Shown: piece by piece, positions 23,961 to 34,598 of the stretch | Layout: every line of letters begins with the position of its first letter | Numbering within the stretch: position 1 is the stretch's first letter | DNA from: Odiellus spinosus | Taxonomy: Eukaryota; Arthropoda; Arachnida; Opiliones; Phalangiidae | Assembly (NCBI GenBank): GCA_963920705.1 | Contig: OY987226.1 | Coordinates: forward strand, 20,307,600 to 20,371,599 | Direction: 5' to 3' | Length of the DNA: 64,000 bases | Made by a program: the position numbers and the translations under genes | Notes under the pieces: model-generated | Seen by the model: only the letters and a program-made list of their open reading frames with translations | The model's database searches: none | What the model was told of the DNA's origin: nothing

Positions 23961-24560
23961 AATAACAGCTTTGTTGACGTGTTTCCACTGCCAAGCTGAA
24001 ATTTTTCAAATTAATGCCAACTTTGTTGAAGTGTTTCCACTACCTAGCTGAAATATTTCCAGTTTATGCCAACTTTGTTGAAGTGTTTCCCACTGCGAAA
24101 GCGGAAATCTTATCAATTAATGCCAATTTTGTTGAAGTGTTTCCACTGCCAAAGATGAAATATTTCCAATTAATACCCACTTTGTTGCAGTGATTCCACT
24201 GCGAAGCTGAAATATTTCCAATTAATGCAAACTTTGTTGAAGTGTTTCCCACTGCCGAAGCTGAAATCTTTCCAATTAATGCCCACTTTGTTGCAGTGAT
24301 TCCACTGCGAAAGCTGAAATCTTTTCCAATTAATGCCAACTTTGAAGTTTTTCCACTTCGAAAGCTGAAATCTTTCCAATTAATGCCCACTTTGTTGCAG
24401 TGATTCCACTGCGAAAGCTGAAATCTTTTACAATTAATGCCAACTTTGTTGAAGTGTTTCCACTTCGAAAGCTGAAATCTTTCCAATTAATGCCAACTTT
24501 ATTTATTAATGCCAAAGCTCGACTCTTTCCACTGCCAAAGGAGAACTTTTTCCACTGCCC
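23950..24560. repeat. 54-bp minisatellite, about ten copies
   Basis: Units of 53-57 bp with CAATTAATGCCAACTTTGTT, then GAAGTGTTTCCACT and GCGAAAGCTGAAATCTTTC. Two variants, CCCACTTTGTTGCAGTGATT and CCAACTTTGTTGAAGTGTTT, alternate irregularly. One unit near 24336 lacks part of its middle. Long minus-strand frames (61, 69 and 140 residues) are translations of this repeat. Confidence 0.95.
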
Positions 24561-24581
24561 GAGTAAAACCCTTTAGTACAA

Positions 24582-24923
24582 CCAAGAATAGATTCAACAC
24601 AAGAATATGGAAGAGCTATACCTTTGTCCGCGCGCTAGTCTCAAGCGGATGGAGCCTACGGAGGTCTTACGCCGCGCCTCATGTCACGTGCACAGGAAGC
24701 GGTTGGCTGTTTTCTACGATAAGTGCGGGGGGAGGATATCAGGCTGCGGGGATAGGCGCTGCCGGCAGAGCTAGCTCTCTGTCGCGGACCTCGAAAGCTC
24801 GTGATAGGGTGAAAATCATAACGCATATAACATCAAATCTAGTAAGCTCCACCCGCTCGAAACTAGCGTTATACTAGAGGTATAGCTTACGGTTCGATAT
24901 TCTTGTGTTGAATCTATTCTTGG
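24582..24923. mobile_element. Fold-back MITE related to family F
   Basis: Ends CCAAGAATAGATTCAACACA and its inverse are almost perfect inverted repeats of about 40 bp. A second inner pair, CGCTAGTCTCAAGCGGATGG against CCACCCGCTCGAAACTAGCG, gives about 80 paired bp per arm. The outer CCAAGAATNNATTCA and AAGAATATGG words match family F, suggesting a shared transposase. The middle is GC-rich. No 5-bp target duplication is visible. It abuts the 54-bp minisatellite. Confidence 0.85.
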
Positions 24924-25696
24924 CGAAAATAAGTCGAACAAGGGTCAAGGGTAGCGGGAGGGTTTTGTACAGTCAGAAAACTTTCTTGACTGCCTTCTGG
25001 TTACTTTTAGCTTCTGCTATTACCCAACTTCCAGCCTCGTACAATTCTTATGTTGTAATATTTAAAGAAACTCTGCATGGCTCTGTGGGCATTCCAATTT
25101 CGGTCTGAAATGGACGGAAAGTCTTATTCACTACGGAATATCAATGCGTACCAGGATGTAGTTTTGTGTCGTTTTAGAATGCGAGGGACTTGAACCGAAA
25201 AAAATCTTTGATGTTTTTGATTTGGACTCAGAATTTTTCGTGCGTGAGCGATATGGAAGAATAGTTTTATTATCCGGAGTGCCTGCTCTTTTTGGTATAA
25301 ATTTATGGGGAAAAATATTGCGGTATAATATCAATCAAAATGAAGGACCTTCGATTTACTAGAGAAACGTGTAAAATTTAGAATTCAACGTCTTTTTCTT
25401 TGGGAGTTCATCATTATCGACGCTTTTCTTTGCGTGCGTGAAAGTTTTCGCGATTCTCTCAGCCTTCAAGATCTGGGTCTACCATTAACCCGATTTAGAA
25501 TGACGTCTTTAGTCAGACGAGATTCTAGTAGAGCTAGCTCCAAACCGAGACCAACTAAAATTCGAGGTGTCGGTCAATTTTTAAAATCTCAATCCTTCTC
25601 TAAATCCAGAAACCATTTTAAATTTCCTAAATCTCATTTTAGTGAGCTCAGAAGTTAATGAATAGTCCTACGAAGTTTACAACTCGTAGCGTTTTT
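24924..25696. other. Unrecognised sequence
   Basis: No repeats matched. Frames of 67-74 residues without motifs. Confidence 0.35.
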
Positions 25697-25860
25697 AGGT
25701 CAGAAATAGGACGTCATTCCCCCATTCGTCTGACATTTCACATCTCTTGAGGGTAAATACGTCACCGCCAATTAGAAAGCATAGGAGTATTATGACGCAA
25801 TTGAAGGCTAAACGAATCTAAAAGCTTACGGAAATTGGGTCGCAGGGAAAAAATTGTGGA
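25697..25860 (+). repeat. Dispersed repeat Q, copy 2
   Basis: Same flanking words as 20251-20345 (TAGGTCAGAAATAGGACGTC and CTTACGGAAATTGGGTCGC), with an additional internal segment. Confidence 0.5.
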
Positions 25861-27060
25861 ATCCCGTCACTGATTGAAGTGTGGCATAGCCAGTTCAATG
25901 ACGGTGGAGCAATTGCCCCGTTGACCCCACTGCTGGCGCCCATGGAGAAGATGTTTCGGTCTTATTGCGCGATTGGACAAATAATAAATGATGTTGAAGT
26001 ATGATTCAAGCGGACGACTAGCAACGGGATCGCGGACCACTGGTTGGGAACCAACGTTTTACCCAAACTGATCTTATTTTTAGTAGCAGAATCGTTACCA
26101 AGGTTGTATCGTATAAAAAAGATTCGTAAACATTTGAGTCGTCTCTTTCGGATTATTCTTCTTTATTTCAGTTTTAGTAATGTTGATCCTTTTCTTTTCT
26201 CTTGGCTGAGAAAGGTAGGCCTTTATTTTATGGTAACGGCACAAACTTGATTGTAACGTACCAAAAGAGGAAGAAGCTTGGGTCCTTACAAATATTTGGT
26301 ATTTTCTTTTTTTTAACAACCATTTACAAGAGCATGCCGTCCATGGATAAAATACGAATAAACCTTTAGCGAGAGGTTGAAATGGCCGGTTGCCATCCTT
26401 ATTAAACCTGCGCCCTTATAATTCACCCAGAAATATCTTCATTCGCCGTGTTTTGGTGGCGATCCATTATGGGCCATTCGGTTCCTTTTCCCCTTGAATA
26501 TCTCTGGAAAAAATCCCGGACGTTGTGTTTATGATTACGATTTCAGTTTTGGAGTATTCACTACACTCCATACGAAGCCAAATGAATTTATGGAAAATTT
26601 GAGTAAAAGTGAAAATACAGTTTTGTTTTTGATCGAGAATTTTTAAACAAATATATATTTACATATATTTATATAAAATTTAAGTTAAAATATCTGTGAA
26701 GTAAAAAAAATCCATTTCCTTCTCCAAAGCCGGTAAACAGTGCGACTGCTTTTTGACCATACTTTTATGCTAAGACGTTTCTTGTTAAAAAGACACTAAC
26801 TAGAGCTTAAAAGTCCCTAGTCTATCGAAATTCGTCATTGTTTTGTTAGCTCTATAGAGCTAGGGGATTAATATAGTCTAATACTAGCGCGTGTATATAA
26901 TAAAATCTAAAAAGGTTACAGAAGACTCTGTGGGACTTATATTAAGGATACTTTCTGTATTTTAAAATATGTATGTATGTTAAATATTGTATAGAATATA
27001 ATGTAGAGCTCTTAAGATACGACTAAGCTAAGGATCAGAGATCTTACATCGTTGCGCCTT
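25861..27060. other. Unrecognised sequence, one possible hAT end
   Basis: GCCCCGTTGACCCCACTG at about 25915-25932 reads on the minus strand as a CAGTGGGG hAT-like end, but no partner was found. The rest is unmatched AT-rich DNA. Confidence 0.35.
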
Positions 27061-27317
27061 GGAGGATATAGGGGTGAAGGATAGTTGGACTGCCTGTTCT
27101 TAGATCTCAAATTTCGGGCAGGAAGAGACAAGTTGCCTTGGCTACGCGCATCACATGATCACGAATTCTTAACTCTTACCAATAGACGGCAAACTAGTTG
27201 CGCCTGAATGTACCACTATAGAACGAGGGGAAAGCTAGTAGCTAGCGGCCGGAAAGCGGTAAAAGCGATTCAATGCGAAAATAGGCAGTCCAACTCTCCT
27301 TCACTCCTATATCCTCC
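27061..27317. mobile_element. MITE with 40-bp inverted repeats
   Basis: Left arm GGAGGATATAGGGGTGAAGG through TTGGACTGCCT is mirrored at 27281-27317 with about three mismatches in 40 bp. Total about 257 bp, non-coding. No second copy or clear target duplication seen. Confidence 0.8.
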
Positions 27318-27334
27318 TAAATATCACTATATCG

Positions 27335-27450
27335 CATTGATGGGCGTGCTTCACGGAGTTTAGTACAGTGGAAGGCTTGCGAAGCACTTCACGCGAAGTG
27401 CATCGCTACCCTTCCACTGTACTACACTCCGTGAAGTACGCCCATCAGTG
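27335..27450. mobile_element. 116-bp fold-back element with perfect 8-bp target duplication
   Basis: Arms CATTGATGGGCGTGCTTCAC and its inverse extend nearly to the centre (GCACTTC-ACGC-GAAGTGC at 27384-27401) with few mismatches. CTATATCG occurs directly outside both ends (27327-27334 and 27451-27458). An 8-bp duplication with CA...TG ends fits a hAT-type or other 8-bp-duplicating transposase. It has no coding capacity and can form a long hairpin. Confidence 0.88.
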
Positions 27451-27463
27451 CTATATCGCAACG

Positions 27464-28597
27464 TTCGAAGGTTCCTGGACCGGAGTTCCAATCATTTGCT
27501 TTCGCCATCTGTTTATGGCTGGATAAATGTGATAGGCCCGTGAAAAAATCAAAGCTAACCAAACTTTAGAAAATAAATCAAGCACTAAAATATCGCTTGC
27601 AAATTGTGGATTTTTTTTAGCCGCATTTTCGTTATTCTGAAAATAAGTTCAAAAGCAGACTAAATATTTTCTTCTCGTAGAAATAAAGCGCGCCTTGTAC
27701 CGTGTTGCAAATTGAAACTGATTGTGTCTGGGGCTGGTAATGTACGAGAATTACCCCTGTCCTTTCTTTTTGGGCGGAAAGCTCGTTTATTAGGTCGGAT
27801 CTTTAAGGGTCGCGCGGGTATTCTTACCTTTAGTATAATAGCGGTCATTAGTATGACTGTAATTGCGAGGATTGGAAGCCTTATTTACGACGACTACTTA
27901 ACTCGTAATCGTTGAAAGTCTGAAACAGCGGAGAGAAATAAATATTCCTACGTGTCTTATATTCGACACCGAGTAGCGGTGCGTATAGACTCGAGCACGA
28001 TCCTTTCACTTGAAAGCAAATTCGGTTTACGTAACGTACATAAACTTACATAAATGGAACTAAAAGGTTTTGTTTTGTGAAAAAAAAAAAAAAAAAAAAA
28101 TACTAGATTTCGTTGAAACTTGTCTCTTTAAAAATATTTCCATTGAAATTTTATTTGCTAAATAATTAGAAATCAAAAGATTGGATTTTAAAAAAACACG
28201 CGAAATACCGCCTAATTCTCTTTCTTATCCCATCTGGAACTTAATAATTATACTACCTGTATTTAATAAAATTAAAATTTAAACGATATAGGAATCGAAC
28301 CAGTAGTATATTCGAGTATCAATGACAAGGAGTGTGATATTTTAATACCGTAAATATTTGAAAGAAGGTACTCGTGGATCAAAAAGTTTAATCTTTATAT
28401 AGTTAAAGGCCTAGGATTTCTTTTGCCTGTTATCTGCCTGTTTCATTGGAAGTGGGCTCACCTTCTGAGCCTCCTATTGGGTAGCTAGGCAAGAGAAAGC
28501 ATAGAGGGCGATTTTGTTTCCAGGGTGACAGGCAGAAGTAATCCTAGGCTTTTAAGTAAATATAGCGAGCTTTCGCCCTGCCTCGAGGTCTTTTTGC
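27464..28597. other. Unrecognised sequence with repeat P fragment and poly-A
   Basis: Contains a 21-bp A-run at 28080-28100 and, around 28240-28350 on the minus strand, a copy of dispersed repeat P (inverse of GTCATTGATACTCGAATA). Overlapping frames on both strands at 27660-27915 are unconvincing. Confidence 0.4.
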
Positions 28598-28837
28598 TTA
28601 AAAGGAAACTTGGAGCTAAAAACGGAGCAGATTTTGTATATATTTTTGGAATCACCATGCCAAAAAACGTATTTGAGAATTTCACAATTTTTAGACACGT
28701 TTTTGGTGTTTAACTTAATTTCTATAGTTTGGTAAAATTCTTATAAAAGTAAATATAAATTCGAACAGTAATGACTTAACATTAAAAGAATAGGTCGTTG
28801 TTTGATGCCCAAGACCTTGGGTGTCAAATGCCGGCCT
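28598..28837 (+). mobile_element. Family C, left-half copy
   Basis: TTAAAAGGAAACTTGGAGCT begins the copy. It follows the family through ATCACCATGCCAAAAAACGT and AAAGTAAATATAAATTCG to a central GCCCAAGACCTTGGGTGTC hairpin, then stops where repeat K begins. The right arm is missing. Confidence 0.75.
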
Positions 28838-29165
28838 ATTGACGAATTCTAAATTTTCATACTCAAAAACCAACTTCATGGGGCTACGGCCCATGGGTGT
28901 ACAAATATAATTATGAATTATCACAATGGATGGCGCGCCTTCGCCTCATTATCTCTCGCTCTCGTACCTTTCCATGTATTACACCGTTGCTATGGGGAAC
29001 GCGTCGAGTCTCGAAGCGCGAGGGGAGGTGTTACCGCCTAGTTTGTCTCTATCGTCATAGCTTAGCCAATCAGGAAGGATCAGAGTGGTAACTACGACAT
29101 CTCTTAACAGATCGGCGCGTAAAAAATGTACTCCAATGGCGATCTTCGCCTGCAAGTTCCTCTTC
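28838..29165 (+). repeat. Dispersed repeat K, copy 2
   Basis: Second copy of the repeat at 23624-23960, joined directly to the truncated family C copy. Shared words are listed in that entry. Sixty-residue frames on both strands are chance. Confidence 0.75.
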
Positions 29166-29630
29166 AATTTTGAAGTTAAAACATTACAAGCACTGTGTTT
29201 TTTACTCTTGATCTTTCACGTTGAACCTTTTAGTTTCGTTGTAAATGTTTTAGGCCAAAAACCAATGAACTTCACTTGACATGTAAAAGTTAATTGTATA
29301 CTTCTGATAAAGACCTTCGAAGAAATTTGGTGATTGCATCGTTTTGAGATATATATTTTCAGAATGAATGGGACTTTTATAATTTAGAATGAACATAGTC
29401 ACGTTGCTGATAAAATTCCTCCTAAAACTAGTGATAGAAACGTTTCAAAATTGCCTTTAGCAGAATTAATTTTGATTAAAAACTAGGTAGACCAAATAAA
29501 AACAAATATTATTTGCTAGATTTCAAAATGAGGTATCGTTTTTTCGTTTCGTAAGCTCTGCTGGCTCTTATTAAAAGCTAGACCGTTTTTTTATTTAGGG
29601 CGTGGAAGGAAAACTGTACAAGTATATCTA
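29166..29630. other. Unrecognised AT-rich sequence
   Basis: Nothing matched elsewhere; no frame worth calling. Confidence 0.4.
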
Positions 29631-31885
29631 TGACTACGGTTACATTGGGCTCTGAACGTCGACGTAAGGGAACGTCGACGTTTCGTCGACGCTCGTGAAC
29701 GTCGACATTCGGAAAAAGGGAGCGGTTACATTGTCGTCATTTGAATGTACCCCTGTAGAATATTTCCTCCAAACGGGGTTTTCTGGTATGGAATGTTAGA
29801 AACGTTAGGATGGCCATGTATAAAATTAAATCGGGATCTTTAAAATTAAATCGGGATCTTTAAAATTAAATCGGGATCTTTAAAATTAAATCGGGATCTT
29901 TAAAATTAAATCGGGATCTTTAAAATTAAATCGGGATCTTTAAAATTAAATCGGGATCTTTAAAATTAAATCGGGATCTTTAAAATTAAATCGGGATCTT
30001 TAAAATTAAATCGGGATCTTTAAAATTAAATCGGGATCTTTAAAATTAAATCGGGATCTTTAAAATTAAATCGGGATCTTTAAAATTAAATCGGGATCTT
30101 TAAAATTAAATCGGGATCTTTAAAATTAAATCGGGATCTTTAAAATTAAATCGGGATCTTTAAAATTAAATCGGGATCTTTAAAATTAAATCGGGATCTT
30201 TAAAATTAAATCGGGATCTTTAAAATTAAATCGGGATCTTTAAAATTAAATCGGGATCTTTAAAATTAAATCGGGATCTTTAAAATTAAATCGGGATCTT
30301 TAAAATTAAATCGGGATCTTTAAAATTAAATCGGGATCTTTAAAATTAAATCGGGATCTTTAAAATTAAATCGGGATCTTTAAAATTAAATCGGGATCTT
30401 TAAAATTAAATCGGGATCTTTAAAATTAAATCGGGATCTTTAAAATTAAATCGGGATCTTTAAAATTAAATCGGGATCTTTAAAATTAAATCGGGATCTT
30501 TAAAATTAAATCGGGATCTTTAAAATTAAATCGGGATCTTTAAAATTAAATCGGGATCTTTAAAATTAAATCGGGATCTTTAAAATTAAATCGGGATCTT
30601 TAAAATTAAATCGGGATCTTTAAAATTAAATCGGGATCTTTAAAATTAAATCGGGATCTTTAAAATTAAATCGGGATCTTTAAAATTAAATCGGGATCTT
30701 TAAAATTAAATCGGGATCTTTAAAATTAAATCGGGATCTTTAAAATTAAATCGGGATCTTTAAAATTAAATCGGGATCTTTAAAATTAAATCGGGATCTT
30801 TAAAATTAAATCGGGATCTTTAAAATTAAATCGGGATCTTTAAAATTAAATCGGGATCTTTAAAATTAAATCGGGATCTTTAAAATTAAATCGGGATCTT
30901 TAAAATTAAATCGGGATCTTTAAAATTAAATCGGGATCTTTAAAATTAAATCGGGATCTTTAAAATTAAATCGGGATCTTTAAAATTAAATCGGGATCTT
31001 TAAAATTAAATCGGGATCTTTAAAATTAAATCGGGATCTTTAAAATTAAATCGGGATCTTTAAAATTAAATCGGGATCTTTAAAATTAAATCGGGATCTT
31101 TAAAATTAAATCGGGATCTTTAAAATTAAATCGGGATCTTTAAAATTAAATCGGGATCTTTAAAATTAAATCGGGATCTTTAAAATTAAATCGGGATCTT
31201 TAAAATTAAATCGGGATCTTTAAAATTAAATCGGGATCTTTAAAATTAAATCGGGATCTTTAAAATTAAATCGGGATCTTTAAAATTAAATCGGGATCTT
31301 TAAAATTAAATCGGGATCTTTAAAATTAAATCGGGATCTTTAAAATTAAATCGGGATCTTTAAAATGAAATCGGGTATATTATTTCGGTATAACTAGTTG
31401 CCTCTGATTTTTATTTAATAATATTAATATAATATAGTATTTATTATATAGTATAATATTAATTGTATGTACTAAATTATATACGCTTATCTTAAATAAT
31501 ATCAGTTAATTTATTTTAAATTTTGAAAATCAAACCTCTGCTATTAACGAATTTTTCAGTAGCTGGCTACTTTGTTCAATAATTTAAATATGTTAAAAAA
31601 ATCGTTATTACGCTTGAGAATAAAGTAGTTTAGAAAATAAAGTGCAATATCAAAAAAATAGTAGCATTTATAAATTAAGAAAAATTCTGCTAAGCAGCGA
31701 ACAACGACTTTCACGGGTTACATGCTACCTCGAACGTCGACGTAAGTCCTTAAATCGACGGTTCGAGGTAGTTTTCGTTAAGTCGACGTATCTCCTCGAA
31801 CGTCGACGTTCGTCCGTTTACATGGAAAAAATGAGCGTCGACGTTCCCTTACGTCGACGTTCAGAGCCCAATGTAACCGTAGTCA
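29631..31885. mobile_element. 2.25-kb inverted-repeat element with ACGTCGACGT-rich ends
   Basis: Left end TGACTACGGTTACATTGGGC continues for 50 bp and is exactly mirrored at 31836-31885. CTA lies outside both ends, a possible 3-bp target duplication. Each end carries repeated GTCGAC palindromes: about four on the left, and about six matches or near-matches in 31730-31862 on the right. GTTACAT words appear at each step, as though the ends were built by internal duplication. Between them lie a 20-bp satellite and about 350 bp of AT-rich DNA. The 105-residue frame at 31642-31959 reads through the right terminal repeat. No transposase is present. A Harbinger-like 3-bp duplication is possible but unproven. 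Confidence 0.88.
29821..31370. repeat. 20-bp satellite, 77 identical copies plus one degenerate
   Basis: The unit TAAAATTAAATCGGGATCTT is repeated 77 times with no substitution that I could see; the 78th unit is altered (TAAAATGAAATCGGGTATAT). The array lies wholly inside the element at 29631-31885. It has stops in its frames, so it is not coding. Confidence 0.98.
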
Positions 31886-32397
31886 CTATACTTTGGGGAA
31901 AAATCACTGCATGGAGCAATAACATCAGGAGGTCTAGTTTTGAAAAACAACTATTTTAAAGGGCTAGTTACCCAAAATTAAATGTTTTAATATTTTAACT
32001 ATTTCGCTAACAAGAGATCGAACAAAATGGTCTGTAGTTGCTGCAGTGGTTTATATTATAGCAGCCGTTAAACTTTCGTCAAAAGAGCTCCGTCTTTGAG
32101 TTGTTTACAGTTCCTTTAGAGGCGTTTTTTTTCAGTGGCCCAAAATTCGGTTGTTTCTCATATTAGCAAATATTTTTATAAAACAGCAGCAGAGTAAAGA
32201 TGACAAAACAAATATGCGTTTAATCCTGACCTATGAAACAAAAAAACGCTATATTTAATTTGGCACCCACTAAAATGATTTTTGCTCTATTGAGCACTGC
32301 TTAGTTAAAGACCGCTATAATAATAATTAATCTTATGGCTTGTAATGACTTTTTCGAGTTGAATTATCTTAATGACGTCACGATCGTATGTCGTGAG
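31886..32397. other. Unrecognised sequence
   Basis: No repeat recognised and no convincing frame. Confidence 0.4.
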
Positions 32398-32587
32398 CCT
32401 AATAGACCTCTTTCATTTATTTTGACTCCCTCCAAAGGGGGTAGGCAACCCACTGAACCAGACCTGTAAAGGGGATGAGAAGCTCATGCGCAGTGACGGC
32501 AATGTTTCATCCCCCTTTGCCTCTCTGATTCTGTGGTTGCCTACCTCCTTTGGAGGGGATTCAAATTAATGCAAGAGGTGTATAGAC
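32398..32587 (+). mobile_element. Family J MITE, copy 1
   Basis: Ends ATAGACCTCTTTCATTTATT and its imperfect inverse, with inner pairs CTCCAAAGGGGGTAGGCAAC / GTTGCCTACCTCCTTTGGAG. The centre has GCTCATGCGCAGTGACGGC. About 190 bp. It touches an inverted second copy at its right end. Confidence 0.85.
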
Positions 32588-32766
32588 TTTTTGCGTTTAT
32601 TTTCACCCCTCCAAAGGGGGTAGACAACCCACAGTGTCAGACAAGCAAAGGGGATGAATCATCGCGGTCACTGCGCATGAGCTGATCATCCCCCTTTACA
32701 GGTCGGATTCACTGGGTTGCCTACCCCCTTTGGAGAGGGTCAAAATAAACGCAATAAGTCTATTCT
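32582..32766 (-). mobile_element. Family J MITE, copy 2, inverted
   Basis: The reverse complement of this segment aligns along its length with copy 1, including CAGCTCATGCGCAGTGACCG and the CCTGTAAAGGGG word. Ends ATAGACTTTTTGCGTTTATT and their inverse flank it. The two copies share the junction word TATAG. Confidence 0.85.
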
Positions 32767-33349
32767 ATTTAGGCTTAGCGCGCCCTGACTCGCCCTGACT
32801 TATAGTAAGTTAACTCATCTTAGGCTTAACTCTCATCGTCAAAATCAATCGCGAATTGTTATAGCGGTGTAGCTCTTCTCCTAATGACGTCATTATAATT
32901 TCGTCACCGAATTAATGATACTTAAAAATAACGATTATATTTATTGGACTTTAAAAATTATTTCTCCAGAGCTGTGCCACTTGGGGTAGATGATTTTCGT
33001 AACGTAATTCTATAAGCAATTCTTTTCAAAAAACGAGTGCCTATAGCTCTTTGTAGAATCTAGGAACCTGGATCTCCCATGGTTATTCTACTGTTATTGC
33101 ACCATGGGATTACTTTTTTTTCTCCTTTCCGTATGGGCGAAAAAGGGCAATCGTATAGAGAAACAACAACGGCAGACCCAGGTCTCCACATCGCTTAAAG
33201 GTATATACCAGGATAAAAAAAAGGTTTTTCTTGGAGGACAGATGGAGAAGAGGAAAATCAAATGATTTTAATCGAATTTATTAATAAATTAAGCGACGTT
33301 TTGCGTAAAACTGCCTCCAGAAGGTGTGTCTGAACATACACTAAGAAAA
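32767..33349. other. Unrecognised sequence with short repeat R
   Basis: About 33050-33150 (AGGAACCTGGATCTCCCATG, then TTCTCCTTTCC, GGGCGAAAAAGG) resembles 35030-35105 in the same orientation. The rest is unmatched. A direct duplication CGCCCTGACT lies near 32780-32800. Confidence 0.4.
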
Positions 33350-33606
33350 GGTTTCACCCTGGACACGCGACATGCTCCCGACGTCATTAGTAACTGTTAT
33401 TGCCGATAGAGGCGGTACCAGTACGTTTCGGTGGTGCCCTCTTCCTTCTCACCTCACCATCTCTACCGCTAACGCGCCTGCGCGGCTATGATGATTCACT
33501 TGATGACCGCTAGAGGCGCCAGCGAACTGCCCCAACAAGATCCCTAATTAAAAAATCTACGGTGGAAGGCAGAGATAGCTGCACGTCGCGTGTCCAAGGT
33601 GAAACC
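33350..33606. mobile_element. MITE with GGTTTCACC ends
   Basis: GGTTTCACCCTGGACACGCG and CACGTCGCGTGTCCAAGGTG plus AAACC are inverted, giving about 25 paired bp. The interior is relatively GC-rich with AGAGGCG words. 257 bp, non-coding, no second copy seen. Confidence 0.75.
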
Positions 33607-33749
33607 CATCCCGTCTATGGTCTGAACTGTACAAAATAATCTGATAAAATTCTGCGACACATCAAAAGACTTCACAATTTGGCTTTATAAAATCACCTCG
33701 ACAAATACTGCGTCACGCGATTCTGCAAGTGAGAATATCAATCTCAACA

Positions 33750-34161
33750 TTAAAGGGAAACTTTAAGCTAAAAATGGAACAGCTTTTGAATTTACATATT
33801 TGAGAATTTCTTCACAACTATTAGACACGTTATTGATGTTTAAATTAATTTCTTTAGTTTGGTAAAATTTCTATAAAAGTAAATATAAATTCGGATTCGT
33901 TATAATTTAAGCCTTCAAAAGCGTTTGTAATGTCCTAAAATTAAGAGAAATGGCCGGCGTTTGATGTTCTAGACCTTGGGCATCAACGTTTTGTTTGGGC
34001 ACTGTTGAAGGTTGAAATATATGATGGGCCTGAATTTATCTTTACTTTTATTCAAATTTTACCAAACTTTAATAATTAATTTAAAACCTATAAAGTTTAT
34101 TAAAATTTTCCGCCAATAAATTCCAAAGCCGTTTCAATTTTAGCTCCAAATTGCCCTTTAA
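33750..34161. mobile_element. Family C fold-back MITE, complete copy
   Basis: TTAAAGGGAAACTTTAAGCT on the left pairs with the complement of AGCTCCAAATTGCCCTTTAA on the right. Arms continue inward through AAAATTTCTATAAAAGTAAA and its counterpart TTACTTTTATTCAAATTTTA, and the centre has GACCTTGGGCATCAACG. TTAA at each end (33750-33753 and 34158-34161) fits a TTAA target duplication, as in piggyBac-type elements. The right TTAA is shared with the next element. Non-coding. Confidence 0.88.
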
Positions 34162-34598
34162 AGGGAGAATGCAACCTAACAAGTGTTTTTTTTTTATCGA
34201 TTCCCTATTGTTTAAATAGGCCTAATCCACTACTGAAAATATTTACAAACAAATATTAAACTAGAAATAAATTTAAAACTTACCCTGAAAATAGGCTTAG
34301 TGGGATTCATGGAGCTCCTGATTTCCTCGCGTGTAAGGTCTAGCGACCAATCGCACGCGACGTAAGTCTCGTGGAGATCTCGCGTGAACGACGGGCCTTT
34401 GCTCATTGGTCGCTAGACCTTACACGGACGCGATTCAGGATCTCCATGAATCCCGCTAAGCCTATTTTCAGGGTAAGTTTCAAATTTATTTCTAGTTTAA
34501 TATTTGTATTGTAAACATTTTATCGATGGATTAGGCCTATTTAAACGATAAGGAATCGATAAAAAATCACTTGTAATTAGGTTGCATTGTCCCTTTAA
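34158..34598. mobile_element. Family D fold-back MITE, complete copy (441 bp)
   Basis: TTAAAGGGAGAATGCAACCT and its inverse bound the element. Arms of nearly 200 bp pair through TTAAATAGGCCTAATCCA, AAAATAGGCTTAG, GGGATTCATGGAG and GTCTAGCGACCAATCG. The loop has GTCTCGTGGAGATCTCGCGT. TTAA is present at both termini. There is no coding frame. The whole element can fold into one long hairpin and contains CCAATCG / CATTGG words in opposite arms. Confidence 0.92.

Noticed and set aside
24064-24515. Three long minus-strand frames, up to 140 residues
   Set aside because: Translation of the 54-bp minisatellite.
28281-28305. tRNA B box on the minus strand (GGTTCGATTCC)
   Set aside because: No cloverleaf, acceptor stem or A box at the right distance; kept only as a hint for repeat P.
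29821-31370. Possible CRISPR array
   Set aside because: Units are directly contiguous with no spacers, and the sequence context is eukaryotic; it is a satellite.
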